64,000 nucleotides of DNA from Micromonospora aurantiaca ATCC 27029 (GTDB lineage: Bacteria; Actinomycetota; Actinomycetes; Mycobacteriales; Micromonosporaceae), in NCBI RefSeq assembly GCF_000145235.1, contig NC_014391.1, positions 372,001 through 436,000 on the forward strand. Reading direction: 5' to 3'. The stretch's first letter is position 1. Each line of letters starts with the position of its first letter. The position numbers were made by a program, and so were the translations under genes. Below the pieces are notes generated by a model, which saw only the letters and a program-made list of their open reading frames with translations, did not search any database and had not been told where the DNA came from. Positions 44,839 to 53,900 of this stretch are shown here, one piece after another.

Positions 44839-45762
44839 GCGGGACGGGGTGGGGGTGGGGGTGGTCGGGGTGCGGGCGGCCTGGCGGGTGCGGTGGGAGT
44901 GGCGCAGGGCGTCGGCGGTGAAGACCACCAGGGCGAGCCAGACCAGGGCGAAGCCGGCCAGCCGGGCCGGCGGCATCGGCTCGTGGAAGATCAGCACGCC
45001 GCAGCCGAGCTGGAGGATCGGCGCGAGGTACTGCAGCATGCCGACAGTGGACAACGGCAGCCGGTTCGCCGCCCCGGCGAACAGCAGCAGCGGGATCGCG
45101 GTGGCGGCCCCCGCCAGCACCAGCAGCGCGGTGTGCCCGGCCGAGACGTGCCCGAACGTCGAGTCGCCGCGCGCCGACAGCCACCCCAGGTACGCCAGTG
45201 CGGGCAGCGCCAGCACCGCCGACTCGACGAACAGCCCTTCCGTGGCGGGCAGCGCGAGCTGCTTCTTGACCAGCCCGTACCCGGCGAAGCTGAACGCCAG
45301 GGTGAGCGCCAGCCAGGGCAGGCGGCCGTAGTCGACGGTGAGCACCGCGACCGCGAGCGCACCCACGCCGAGCGCCGCCCACTGGGCGCGGCGCAGCCGT
45401 TCCCGCAGCACCAGGACGCCGAACAGCACCGACACCAGCGGGTTGATGAAGTAACCGAGCGCCGTCTCCACCACCCGGTCGGAGTTCACGCCGTAGATGT
45501 ACGTGCCCCAGTTGACCGCGATCAGCGCGGCGGCGAGCCCGATGCCGGCGAGCGCCCGGGGCCGCCGGGCCAGCTTGCGCAGGAAGCCGGCGTGCCGCGT
45601 GGCGGCCAGCAGCAACGCCACGAACGCCACCGACCAGAGGATCCGGTGCGCGAGGATCTCCACCGGCCCGGCCGGGCGCAGCAGCTTCAGGTAGATCGGG
45701 AAGAAACCCCAGATCAGGTACGCGCCGACGCCGTACAGGTAGCCGAGCCGGAGCTGGTTCAC
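44836..45762 (-). CDS. rarD: RarD/EamA-family permease
   Basis: A 308-residue drug/metabolite-transporter-superfamily permease with ten helices in two EamA repeats. RarD wording: GVGAYLIWGFFPIYLKLL at the start, HRILWSV, INWGTYIYGVNSDRVVETALG-like block (VNWGTYIYGVNSDRVVETAL) and GYFINPLVSVLFGVLVLRERL. The second repeat has STVGMLQYLAPILQLGCGVLIF. Substrate unknown. The C-terminus ends in TPTTPTPTPSR, a low-complexity extension encoded by the G-run next to the inverted repeat 44770-44838. The start is GTG 45762, overlapping the stop of the GNAT gene, so the two are coupled. Confidence 0.88.
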   Translation of the reverse strand: MNQLRLGYLYGVGAYLIWGFFPIYLKLLRPAGPVEILAHRILWSVAFVALLLAATRHAGFLRKLARRPRALAGIGLAAALIAVNWGTYIYGVNSDRVVETALGYFINPLVSVLFGVLVLRERLRRAQWAALGVGALAVAVLTVDYGRLPWLALTLAFSFAGYGLVKKQLALPATEGLFVESAVLALPALAYLGWLSARGDSTFGHVSAGHTALLVLAGAATAIPLLLFAGAANRLPLSTVGMLQYLAPILQLGCGVLIFHEPMPPARLAGFALVWLALVVFTADALRHSHRTRQAARTPTTPTPTPSR

Positions 45763-46247
45763 CGCTCCACCGTAAGTGGTGGATCCTTATCTTGGTCCTT
45801 ATCGGTGACCGGCGTCACCCGCTGATCCAGCTCCATCCACCGATCCGCTGCGACCGGCTTGAAGCCGATCTTCGCGTAGACCCCGTGCGCGTCGAGCGTG
45901 GCCAGCAGGATCCGGCGTACGCCCAGCTCGTTCAGGTGGTCGCGGACCGCGCCGGCCAGCCAGGTGCCCAGCCCGCTACCCCGCTCGGCCGGGTCCACGT
46001 ACACGTCGCAGAGCCAGGCGAAGGTGGCCCCGTCGGTGACCACCCGGGCGACAGCGACCTGCCGTCCGTCACCCGGCCGGTAGACGCCGAAGCCGATCGA
46101 GCCGGTGAACGCGCGCGCCACCGTCTCCCGCTCCCGCCCCAGCGCCCAGTACGCGTCGGTGGAGAGCCAGACGTGCACCCGGTCCAGGTCGATCCGATCC
46201 GGGTCGGTGCTGATCTCGTAGCCGTCCGCGCGGGTCAGGGTGAACAC
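45759..46247 (-). CDS. GNAT-family N-acetyltransferase
   Basis: A 162-residue acetyltransferase. Acetyl-CoA-binding motif A: LCDVYVDPAERGSGLGTWLA (R-G-x-G-L-G type), followed by the C-terminal GVRRILLATLDAHGVYAKIG and F. The N-terminal ISTDPDRIDLDRVHVWLSTD is typical of the small GNAT group acting on amino acids or small amines; the acceptor is unknown. GTG start at 46247 without a ribosome binding site. TAGCCT (46260-46255 on this strand) ends 7 bases upstream, so it is probably leaderless and first in a two-gene unit with rarD. Confidence 0.82.
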   Translation of the reverse strand: MFTLTRADGYEISTDPDRIDLDRVHVWLSTDAYWALGRERETVARAFTGSIGFGVYRPGDGRQVAVARVVTDGATFAWLCDVYVDPAERGSGLGTWLAGAVRDHLNELGVRRILLATLDAHGVYAKIGFKPVAADRWMELDQRVTPVTDKDQDKDPPLTVER

Positions 46248-46266
46248 CCGGCCGAGGCTAGTACCC

Positions 46267-46322
46267 CCGGCCGGGGCCCTCGCCAGCCAATTCCCTACGG
46301 CTGGCCTGGTGGCCCCGGCCGG
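46267..46322. terminator. nested hairpin between the GNAT and holin-like genes
   Basis: Outer arms CCGGCCGGGGCC (46267-46278) and 46311-46322; inner arms GCCAGCC (46282-46288) and 46299-46305. It lies 30 bases after the stop of the minus-strand membrane-protein gene and 20 bases upstream of the GNAT start. Confidence 0.6.
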
Positions 46323-46351
46323 TCGCGACGCCGGCCGGCCGGGGTCCGGTG

Positions 46352-46738
46352 TCAGTCGCGGTCGAGGACGGCGCCGAGGATCCAGGTGACGATGCCGACG
46401 AAGAGCGCGCCCAGCACCGCCTCCGGCCAGAACCCGTCCACGTGGAAGGGCAGTCCGGCCTCACCGGCGATCCAGCTGGTGAGCAGGAAGAGCAGGCCGT
46501 TCACCACCAGCGCGATCAGGCCGAGGGTCAGCAGGTAGAAGCCGCACCCCACGGTCTTGATGATCGGCTGGAGCACCGCGTTCACCACACCGAAGATGAC
46601 CGCGACGAGCACCAGCGTGATCACCGTCTCGGTGGCCGAGTCGGAGTCGAGCGAGATGCCCGGGATGAGCAGGGTGGCGAGCCAGAACGCCACCGCCGTC
46701 GAACCCACGCGAATCAGAAGACCCTTCAGGAAATCCAT
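46352..46738 (-). CDS. phage-holin-family (PF04020-like) four-helix membrane protein
   Basis: A 128-residue protein, almost entirely four transmembrane helices: about 8-26, 36-58, 62-84 and 100-124. The pattern F-L-x-L-L-I-R...A-F-W-L-A-T-L-L-I-P-G-I, then VNAVLQPIIKTVGCGFYLLTLGL in pieces and NGLLFLLTSWIAG, is that of the 'mycobacterial four-TMS phage holin' family. Despite the name these are widespread chromosomal proteins with no proven lytic role. Single gene on the minus strand between two unrelated units. Confidence 0.78.
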   Translation of the reverse strand: MDFLKGLLIRVGSTAVAFWLATLLIPGISLDSDSATETVITLVLVAVIFGVVNAVLQPIIKTVGCGFYLLTLGLIALVVNGLLFLLTSWIAGEAGLPFHVDGFWPEAVLGALFVGIVTWILGAVLDRD

Positions 46739-46805
46739 GGCCGGGATCGTGCCACGGCCGTACCACCAGGGGAAGGCTCGACCTGGTACGCGGCGGTGCG
46801 GCTCG

Positions 46806-48608
46806 TCAGTGCCGGGCCGGGCGACCGACCAGTTGCGACTCGACAGGTGTGGGCGAGAGCAGCGCCCAGCGCAGGGCCCGCCGGTTGACCACAGCCACCA
46901 TGTCGTCGCGGATCCGGGTGAGCCACTCGGCGGAGCCGCCCAGGCCCAGCGCCGCGCCCGCCAGCGCGGCCTCGTCCGGGTCGAGCGGCTGGAGGATCGC
47001 CAGGTCGGCGCGGGCCAGCGCGGGCGTGTCGGCCGAGGTCAGCTCGTCGCGGACCACCAGCACCGACTGCCAGGCGGCTGCCGGTCCGGCCTCCGGCGGC
47101 ACCGGGCCGGCGTCCACCACCACCAGCAGCGGGTGCAGCGGCGAGCCGGGCGCGCCACCGGCCGGACGGCCCGGCGGGAGCAGCGGTACGCCGCCGCCGA
47201 CCGTCCCGACACCCCGCACGAACGGCTCCCAGAAGCGGGGGCGGCCGGTCTGCACCACCACGCGCGCGCCGAGCGCCAGCGCCCGCAGCACGAGCAGTTG
47301 CGCCGCGGGCACGCCGCCGACGAGCAGCACCCGGGTCGTGGCCGGGCGGAACAGGCGGACGGTGAGTGCGGCGCCGTGCCGGTTCGCGCCCACCATCAGG
47401 CCGGCGGCGGCCGAGGGCAGGTCCAGCGCGGGCGGAGGCGACCCGGCCGGGGACGCGGCCCCACCGGTCACCGCCAACGGCAGCGTGGCGACCAGCCCGG
47501 CGAGGTGCTCACCGTCGAGCCGGCGCAACTCGCCGCCGACGTCACCGGCGATCCGGCGCAGCGTGCGTTCCGCCGTCGACAGCCCGGCCGCGCTCCCGGC
47601 CGCCACCCGTACCGCCAGCTCGGCCGGGACCGGCGCGGTGCCGGTGCGCGGACCGGCTGTGAGCGCGACTGTGGTGGCGGTCGCGGGCAGTGCGAGCAGG
47701 CGGCCCACCAGCCCCCGGGCCGCCTCGCCACGCGGATCCGGCCACCGGCGCAGTCGCCAGGTGGCCTGCGTCAAGCCACCGACAGTGAGCAGCGGCCAGG
47801 TCTCCCGTACCGGGGCTCCGGGCTCGTGGTGGGCAAGTTCGGCGATCACCCGCAGCGCCGCGTCGCCGCCCAGCGGCCGGGCGGTGAGCGGGCCGAGCCG
47901 GCGGACGAGTCGCCGCAGGGTGCCGGACAGTGCCCGCAACAGGTCCTCGTCCGGCCAGCCGTCGGCGCGCAGCACCTGGACGGCCAGCACCACCCGTGCC
48001 CGCGCGGCCACCCGCCCGTCGGTGAGCTGGCGGTACGACGTCCCGGCCGGACCGCCGGCAACCGCGGGCACCGGTGCGGGCGACGACGAGAACACCAGTT
48101 GCAGCCGGATCGCGGGGGCGTCCGGACCGGCCGGGGGAAGCAGGTCGAACGGCGTGGGCAGCTCGTGCGCGTGGTCGCCGAGCAGGTCGTCCGGGTCGCC
48201 CAGCTCCAGGAGGGCGGTCAGCCCGGCGGCGTCGTGCAGCACGGCCGCCCCGCCGGACGCCTCCGTCGCGCCGACCACCGAGCCCGGCCGGAGCAGCCCC
48301 AGCAGCGCCGCCGGATCGGCCGCCGGTGGCAGGGCGCGCCGCCGCGTCACGTACGCGGCAGCGGTGACGAGCCACTCGTGCAGCCAGCGGCCGCGCACCC
48401 GGACCCACGCGGCCGGCAGCAGCAGGGCCGCCGACAGCAGCGCGACGGCCGTCGGCACGACACCCCGCCCGGCGGCTGCGACCAGCACCGCCGCCGCGAC
48501 CTGGGTGGCCACGATCTGGCCGGCGCGCAGGCGAGCGGTCGGACGATTCGTCCACTGTGGCGTGCGGACCGGGACAGACGCGGGCCGCTCGGACGTGCTC
48601 GCGGTCAC
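46806..48608 (-). CDS. eccE: type VII secretion core protein EccE
   Basis: A 600-residue EccE-type component. Two adjacent N-terminal transmembrane helices (about 28-48 and 50-68: QIVATQVAAAVLVAAAGRGV then LLSAALLLPAAWVRV) precede a large cytosolic domain with no enzyme motif, the topology of EccE, which sits on the outer rim of the ESX membrane complex. The Ala/Gly/Pro-rich body diverges strongly from mycobacterial EccE, as usual. GTG 48608 has GAGGAGG 5 bases upstream; the longer open frame to 48773 lacks a ribosome binding site. It is divergent from the two esx genes. The other membrane components (EccB, EccC, EccD) are not in this window. Confidence 0.8.
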   Translation of the reverse strand: MTASTSERPASVPVRTPQWTNRPTARLRAGQIVATQVAAAVLVAAAGRGVVPTAVALLSAALLLPAAWVRVRGRWLHEWLVTAAAYVTRRRALPPAADPAALLGLLRPGSVVGATEASGGAAVLHDAAGLTALLELGDPDDLLGDHAHELPTPFDLLPPAGPDAPAIRLQLVFSSSPAPVPAVAGGPAGTSYRQLTDGRVAARARVVLAVQVLRADGWPDEDLLRALSGTLRRLVRRLGPLTARPLGGDAALRVIAELAHHEPGAPVRETWPLLTVGGLTQATWRLRRWPDPRGEAARGLVGRLLALPATATTVALTAGPRTGTAPVPAELAVRVAAGSAAGLSTAERTLRRIAGDVGGELRRLDGEHLAGLVATLPLAVTGGAASPAGSPPPALDLPSAAAGLMVGANRHGAALTVRLFRPATTRVLLVGGVPAAQLLVLRALALGARVVVQTGRPRFWEPFVRGVGTVGGGVPLLPPGRPAGGAPGSPLHPLLVVVDAGPVPPEAGPAAAWQSVLVVRDELTSADTPALARADLAILQPLDPDEAALAGAALGLGGSAEWLTRIRDDMVAVVNRRALRWALLSPTPVESQLVGRPARH

Positions 48609-48841
48609 CGCACCTCCTCGCCGGGCCTCCGCGTGACGTTGCCGTGGCTCATCGTAGTGGGCGGGTTGTCCACAGGGGAGCCCGAGGGGGTAGCAGAACC
48701 GGAGTCGGACGACTACCGTCAGCGACGAAATCGTCGAGTTGCGTGTCCGCCGCCGCCGGGCTTCCCCCTCCACCGGCCCCGGACCCCCGCCGACGAGTCC
48801 ACGGTGGTCACACGGTGGCCAGCCACGACCGAGGAGACGAG

Positions 48842-49171
48842 GTGACGTCCGGGATGTCCCAGACCCAGGCAGAAGCCGCGGTGATGCAGCAGACCGCCGC
48901 GAAGTTCGAGCAGGTCGACCAGTCGCTCCAGACCATGCTCAGCGGCCTGATGGCCGAGCTGGAGGTGTTGCAGCAGGCCTGGCGGGGTGCCGGTGGGCGC
49001 TCGTTCGCGCAGGTCAAGCAGCAGTGGGCGCAGGACCAGGCCGCCCTTCAGCGGGCGCTGCGCGAGACCGCGACCGCGATCCGCAGCGCCGGCCGCCACT
49101 ACGACGTCTCCGACACCGAGGCCGCCGGCCGGGTGGCGGGCACCAACCGCGGCATCCAGCTGCCGCTCTGA
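48842..49171 (+). CDS. WXG100 (ESAT-6-like) protein 1
   Basis: A 109-residue helical hairpin of the EsxA/EsxB family. Helix 1 is AAVMQQTAAKFEQVDQSLQT, helix 2 follows the turn WRG in LQQAWRGAGGRSFAQVKQQW. The secretion signal form Y-x3-D/E appears near the C-terminus as HYDVSDTE. GTG 48842 with GAGGAG 7 bases upstream, or ATG 48854. The partner gene starts 20 bases after the stop. EsxA-like rather than PE/PPE. Confidence 0.9.
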   Translation: MTSGMSQTQAEAAVMQQTAAKFEQVDQSLQTMLSGLMAELEVLQQAWRGAGGRSFAQVKQQWAQDQAALQRALRETATAIRSAGRHYDVSDTEAAGRVAGTNRGIQLPL

Positions 49172-49191
49172 CAACCGGAAGGATCGAATCC

Positions 49192-49485
49192 ATGGAGCAC
49201 GGTGTGCTGGTCGTCAACTTCGCCGCCCTGCAACAGGCGGGCGCCGACATCCAACGGGCGCTGTCCACGCTGGAGAGTCAGCTCGGTCAGCTCGAACGCG
49301 ACGCCGCCCCGCTGGTGGCGAGCTGGAACGGCGAGGCCCGCGAGGCGTACGAGGTGCGGCAGTCCCGGTGGCGGGCCGCCTCGCAGGACCTCCAGGCGAT
49401 GCTGCGTGACATCAAGCTCGCCGTCGAGGACTCCGCGACCGACTACCTCGACACCGAGAAGCGCAACGCCAACATGTTCCAGTGA
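49192..49485 (+). CDS. WXG100 (ESAT-6-like) protein 2
   Basis: A 97-residue partner. Helix 1 FAALQQAGADIQRALSTLES, the turn WNG in LVASWNGEAREAYEV, then helix 2 and the C-terminal signal YLDTEKRNANMF (Y-x3-E). Starts at ATG 49192, with GGAAGGA about 10 bases upstream. Together with the preceding gene it should form the secreted heterodimer of this T7SS. A 15-bp hairpin follows directly. Confidence 0.92.
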   Translation: MEHGVLVVNFAALQQAGADIQRALSTLESQLGQLERDAAPLVASWNGEAREAYEVRQSRWRAASQDLQAMLRDIKLAVEDSATDYLDTEKRNANMFQ

Positions 49486-49491
49486 ACCGAC

Positions 49492-49528
49492 GCCGCGCGG
49501 CCCGGGCAGGTGACCCGGGCCGCGCGGC
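49492..49528. terminator. bidirectional terminator between esx and mycP genes
   Basis: GCCGCGCGGCCCGGG (49492-49506), loop CAGGTGA, exact complement 49514-49528. Lies 6 bases after the second esx stop and 18 bases before the mycP stop. Confidence 0.85.
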
Positions 49529-49546
49529 TTCGCGCGTGGCCGGCGA

Positions 49547-50761
49547 TCAGCTCGGAACTGCCGGGTCCGCCGCCCGCCAGCGCCTGCGTGCGCCGCGCGG
49601 CAGCACCAGGGCGAGCGCCGCCACCAGTGCCACCGCCCCGCCCGCGACGGCGGCGGCCAGCAGCGCCCGGTCCCGGGCCGTGTCCCGGCGGGACTGGCGG
49701 GCCAGTGCGGCCGGATCGGGCCGCTCGGCGGGAAGCGCCGCCCCCGGCCGGGTGCGGGTATCGGTCGCGCCGGCCGACTCGGTCACCGCCCGGTACGGGT
49801 TGAGCACCCCCGCGCCGTAGCCCGCGTCCCGCCCGGGCGCCGGGTCGGCGGCGGCCACGATCAGGCCGGCCACCTCGGCCGCGCTCAGCCGGGGCCGGTA
49901 CTGGCGCAGCAACGCGGCAGTACCCGCCACGAACGGAGTGGCGTAGCTGGTCCCCTCCGCCCGCTGGTGGCCCGACCTGGGCGCCGCCATCAGCACCTCG
50001 CTACCAGGGGCGACCACGTCCACGTACGAGCCGGTCTGGGAGAACGCCGAGCGTGTCCCGTCCCGCCCGATCGCGCCGACGCCGAGCACCCCGTCGTACG
50101 CCGCCGGGTAGGGCCGGGGATCCCCGTTGTCGTGCAGGTTGCCGGCGGCGGCCACCACCACCACGTCCCGCCGCACCGCGTAGGCGACGGCGGCGCGTAC
50201 GGCCGGGTCGTCCGCGTACAGCACGACCGAGAGGTTGAGCACGTCGGCGTCGTGGTCCACGGCCCAGCGGATGGCCCGGGCGAACCCGGCCGCGTCGACG
50301 GTACGCCCCGACTCCCGCCCGTCGACCACCTGCTGCTCGCTCACCCGTACCGGCAGGATGCGTGCGTCCGGCGCGAGGCCGCGGAACGCGACGCCGGGCT
50401 GCGGCGCGGCGGCGATGATGCTCGCCACCCCGGTGCCGTGCCCGGCGCAGTCCCGGGTGCCGTCCCCGCTCCGATCGAGGAAGTCGGCGCCGTCGAGGAC
50501 GCGACCGGCCAGCTGCGGGTGGGACCGGTCCACTCCCGAGTCGACGACCGCGACCACGACCCCGGCCCCCGTTGCGAGGGGGGTGAGCCGTTCCGGGGCG
50601 TACCGCTGCTGCGGCCACGGCTGGTCCGCCACCGGGCGGGCCGGCGCGGGCGGCGAGGCGCAGCCGGCGGGTGCGCGAGCCGTCGCCGGAGCGGCCGGAA
50701 CCCCGGCGACGAGGAGCGTCGCCAGGGCGGCCACGACGGGGTACGCGACTGGCCGAGACAT
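49547..50761 (-). CDS. mycP: mycosin, T7SS subtilisin-like protease MycP
   Basis: A 404-residue membrane-anchored serine protease of ESX systems. Signal peptide about 1-32. Catalytic Asp in VVAVVDSGVDRSHPQ (about 71), His in CAGHGTGVASII (about 105), oxyanion Asn in VAAAGNLHDNG and Ser in EGTSYATPFVAGTAALL (about 270). A C-terminal transmembrane helix (ALLAAAVAGGAVALVAALAL, about 365-390) followed by a basic tail anchors it. The N-terminal extension with CASPP and a later Cys is typical of mycosins. GGAGG lies 6 bases before the ATG at 50761. It processes ESX substrates and stabilises the membrane complex. Divergent from the SseB-domain gene. Confidence 0.92.
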   Translation of the reverse strand: MSRPVAYPVVAALATLLVAGVPAAPATARAPAGCASPPAPARPVADQPWPQQRYAPERLTPLATGAGVVVAVVDSGVDRSHPQLAGRVLDGADFLDRSGDGTRDCAGHGTGVASIIAAAPQPGVAFRGLAPDARILPVRVSEQQVVDGRESGRTVDAAGFARAIRWAVDHDADVLNLSVVLYADDPAVRAAVAYAVRRDVVVVAAAGNLHDNGDPRPYPAAYDGVLGVGAIGRDGTRSAFSQTGSYVDVVAPGSEVLMAAPRSGHQRAEGTSYATPFVAGTAALLRQYRPRLSAAEVAGLIVAAADPAPGRDAGYGAGVLNPYRAVTESAGATDTRTRPGAALPAERPDPAALARQSRRDTARDRALLAAAVAGGAVALVAALALVLPRGARRRWRAADPAVPS

Positions 50762-50913
50762 CGACGACCTCCGTAACGTGTCGGCTCCGGAACGGGATGT
50801 TAGCGGCTCACTCACGTCGGGGCCGACCGTCGATGGCCAGAAGTCCTGATCTTGCTGCCACCTTGTAGGTTGTATGCGATGCCTGTGGCCTGTTCGCGGA
50901 AGGAGAGGTGGCC

Positions 50914-53900
50914 GTGACCGGATGGGAGCCGGCCACCGAGGCCGAGGTGGCGATGCGGGACGCGCTGCGCGCGCAGGACCAGCAGCAGTACTTCCGTGCG
51001 CTGACCCGCGTCGATCTCTTGCTTCCGGTCGCGAACGGACCGACCGCCGGGTGGGGCACCTGGACCTCCGGGGGGCGCACCCACGTGCTGGCCTTCACCT
51101 CCGTCGCCGCGCTGCGTGCGAGCCTGGGGGAGAACGCGGGCCCCACCCGCCGCGTCCCCTACCCGGACCTGGCGGCCGGCTGGCCGAACCCCGAGTGGTG
51201 GTTGGCGGTCAACCCCGGGCTGCCGATCGAGGGCTACCTGCCCGCCTGGTACGTGGCTCAGCTCTCCCGGGGCGACGTCCGGCTGCCCGGACGCACGATG
51301 GGCGCCCGGGCCCGGCTGGAACGGGTGGAGAACGCCACCCGGGGAGCCCGGAACACGGTGCCCGAGGCCGCGCCCCGCCCGCCCGCCGTTCCCGTCCCGC
51401 CGGCCGCCGTCACCCCTGCTCGGGTGCCCCCTGCCGTCGTCCCGCCGGCCGCTGCTCCGCCTCCGGTCGTGCCGCCACCCGCGGTGCCGCCTCCGGCCGT
51501 GCCGCCCCTTGCTGGTGCTGGTGCGCCGGGCCGGGACGAGCGGCTGATGGAGACCGACGAGCCGGCCACGGTGCCGATGCGGGCCGCCTCGGTCCTGGGA
51601 CGGCGACTGCCCACCGTGCCGCCGCGCCGCCGAGCGGCGGACAGCGACGTCCCGAGCCGGACCACTTCCGGCGCCGAGGCGGATACGGACGCCCTCGACG
51701 GCTGGCTCACCGACCTGCGCCGTCGCCCGGACGAGCCGGACCCCTTCGCCGCCGCCCCGGCGGCACCCGCCGACGAGCCACCGGCCGCCGCCGCTCCGCC
51801 GCCGGCCCGCTCCTTCTTCGAACCCTCGTCCGGTGGCCGCTCGGCCCGGCGCCCGTCGCCGCTGGACCCGTCGCGCCGGGCCGGCGACCGGGCCACCCCA
51901 CCGACCCGGTTCGCCGGCGGGCAGCCGTTCCCGCGCCGACGGCCGCTGAACGAGCCGGTACGCGAGGGTCCGACCCACGCGTTCGCGGCGCGGCCGGACG
52001 AGCCGCCAGTGCCCCGGCCGGACGAGGCGACGCAGGCGTTCCGGCCGACCCGCCCGCCCGAGGACGCGACCGAGGCGCTGCCCCGCCGTCACGCCGGACC
52101 GGCAGACGCCGGAACGGCTGCGGCGACGCACGCCGGACCGGCCGTGGCAGCCCACGCCGGACCGGCCACTGCTGACGGATGGAGGGCCGCGCCGGGCGGC
52201 ACCGAGGACGAGACCACGCGGTGGGAGACGATCGACGAGCCGGCGGAGGAACTGCCTCCGTCGATCGCCGAACCGGTCTCCGCGCCGCCCGCGCCGCGCC
52301 GCGACTTCACACCCATCGTCATCGAGGGCACCGTCATCGAGGCCCGCGACCTGACCGAGCCCGCGCCGCTCTGGTCCGCGCAGCCGGCCGGTCCGGTACG
52401 CGCGGAACCGGCCGAGGGCGCGGCCACGCCCTGGGCCGGAACCACCGACCCGACGATGCCGCTCTCCGTGGACCCGCCGGTCGCAGACGACACGGTGAAC
52501 CTCACCGAGCCGACGCCGGCCCGTACCGGGGCCACCGCCGCGACGGACCGGAGTACGCCACCCGACGAGCCGACCGTGTCGCTCGCGTCGGAGTCCGAGC
52601 CCACGACGTCGCTGTTCGAGCCGCCGACCCCGGCAGGCGAGGCCACCGCGCCGCTGTTCGTGTCGTCGGCGGCGTCGTCGTCGGCGTCGTCGTCGGCCGA
52701 GCCGACGGTCTCGCTGTTCGATCGGGTTTCGACCGAGTCGACCGCGCCGCTGGCCGGCCGGGATGGGGCCGAGCCGACGGTCTCGCTGTTCGATCCGGCC
52801 CCGACCGAGCAGACCGCTCCGCTGTTCGACCGGGCACCGGCGGAGCCGACCGTGTCGTTGTTCGATCCGGTGCCGTCCGAGTCGACGACGTCGCTGTCGG
52901 ACCTCGCGCCGGACGACCCCACTGCGCCACTGACCAGCCCGCCGGCCGAGCCGACCGCGTCGCTGTCCGACCCCGCGCCGGCGGAACAGCCGACCGTGTC
53001 CCTCTTCGAGCCGGCGACCGGCGACGAACCGGTCGCCACGTCGCTGTTCGCGCCCGGTGAGCCGACCGTGGCGCTGTCCACGCAGGCGCCGGACACGGCG
53101 GGGCCCGCGGCCTCCGAAACGACTGACGAGCCGCCGTCAGGCGACGGATCGGCCGCCGAGTTCGTACCGGCGAACGACGTCGAGGAGGACCTGCTGGCCG
53201 CCGCGGGCAGCGGCAGCACCGACGGCTTCCTCACCACCCTGCTGCTGGCCCGGGTGCTGCTGCCGGTCGCGCCCGACTCGGCCACCGGCAGCCGGCCGGG
53301 TGACCCCGGCTTCGTCTGGCACGCCGACCAGGTCGACGGCGGGAGGTGCGTCTCGGTCTACACCTCGCCGGAACGCCTGGCCGAGCACACCGAGGGCCAG
53401 ATCGAGACGGTACGGGTCAAGTTCGTCCAGCTCATCCGCAGGTGGCCGGACGTGGCGTGGTCGTTCCGGGTCAACCCGGGCAGCCCGGTCGGCGCGACGT
53501 ACCCGGGGGAGCAGGTCCTCGCGCTCGCCAACTGGGCGGCCGAGGTGGGCCTCGGCGACGACCCGGAGCCGGCCGCCGCGCCGCAGCAGGCGGAGCGACA
53601 GCGTCCGGAGGCGCCCACGAACACTGCGGACCGGCCGGTGACCATGCAGAAGGCGATCGCGGCGAGCCAGCTCGCGTACTACCTGGAGCGTGGCTACGAC
53701 CGGGTCTCCGGATTCGTGCACCGGGCCGGGGAACTGGCACACCTGCGTACCCCGGCGGAGCTGTACCGCGCGCTCGGCCTCGGCCACCCCGGTTCGCCGT
53801 TCTCCCCGGACGACGACGAGATATACCTGCTACGCTGGCCCGCCTACCGGCCGAGCCTCTACCGGATCCCGTACGGCGGCCCGAACGAGGCGGCGATGCG

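Noticed and set aside
46352..46738. Prophage remnant suggested by the 'phage holin' family name
   Set aside because: No other phage-like gene nearby; this four-helix family is a common chromosomal protein.
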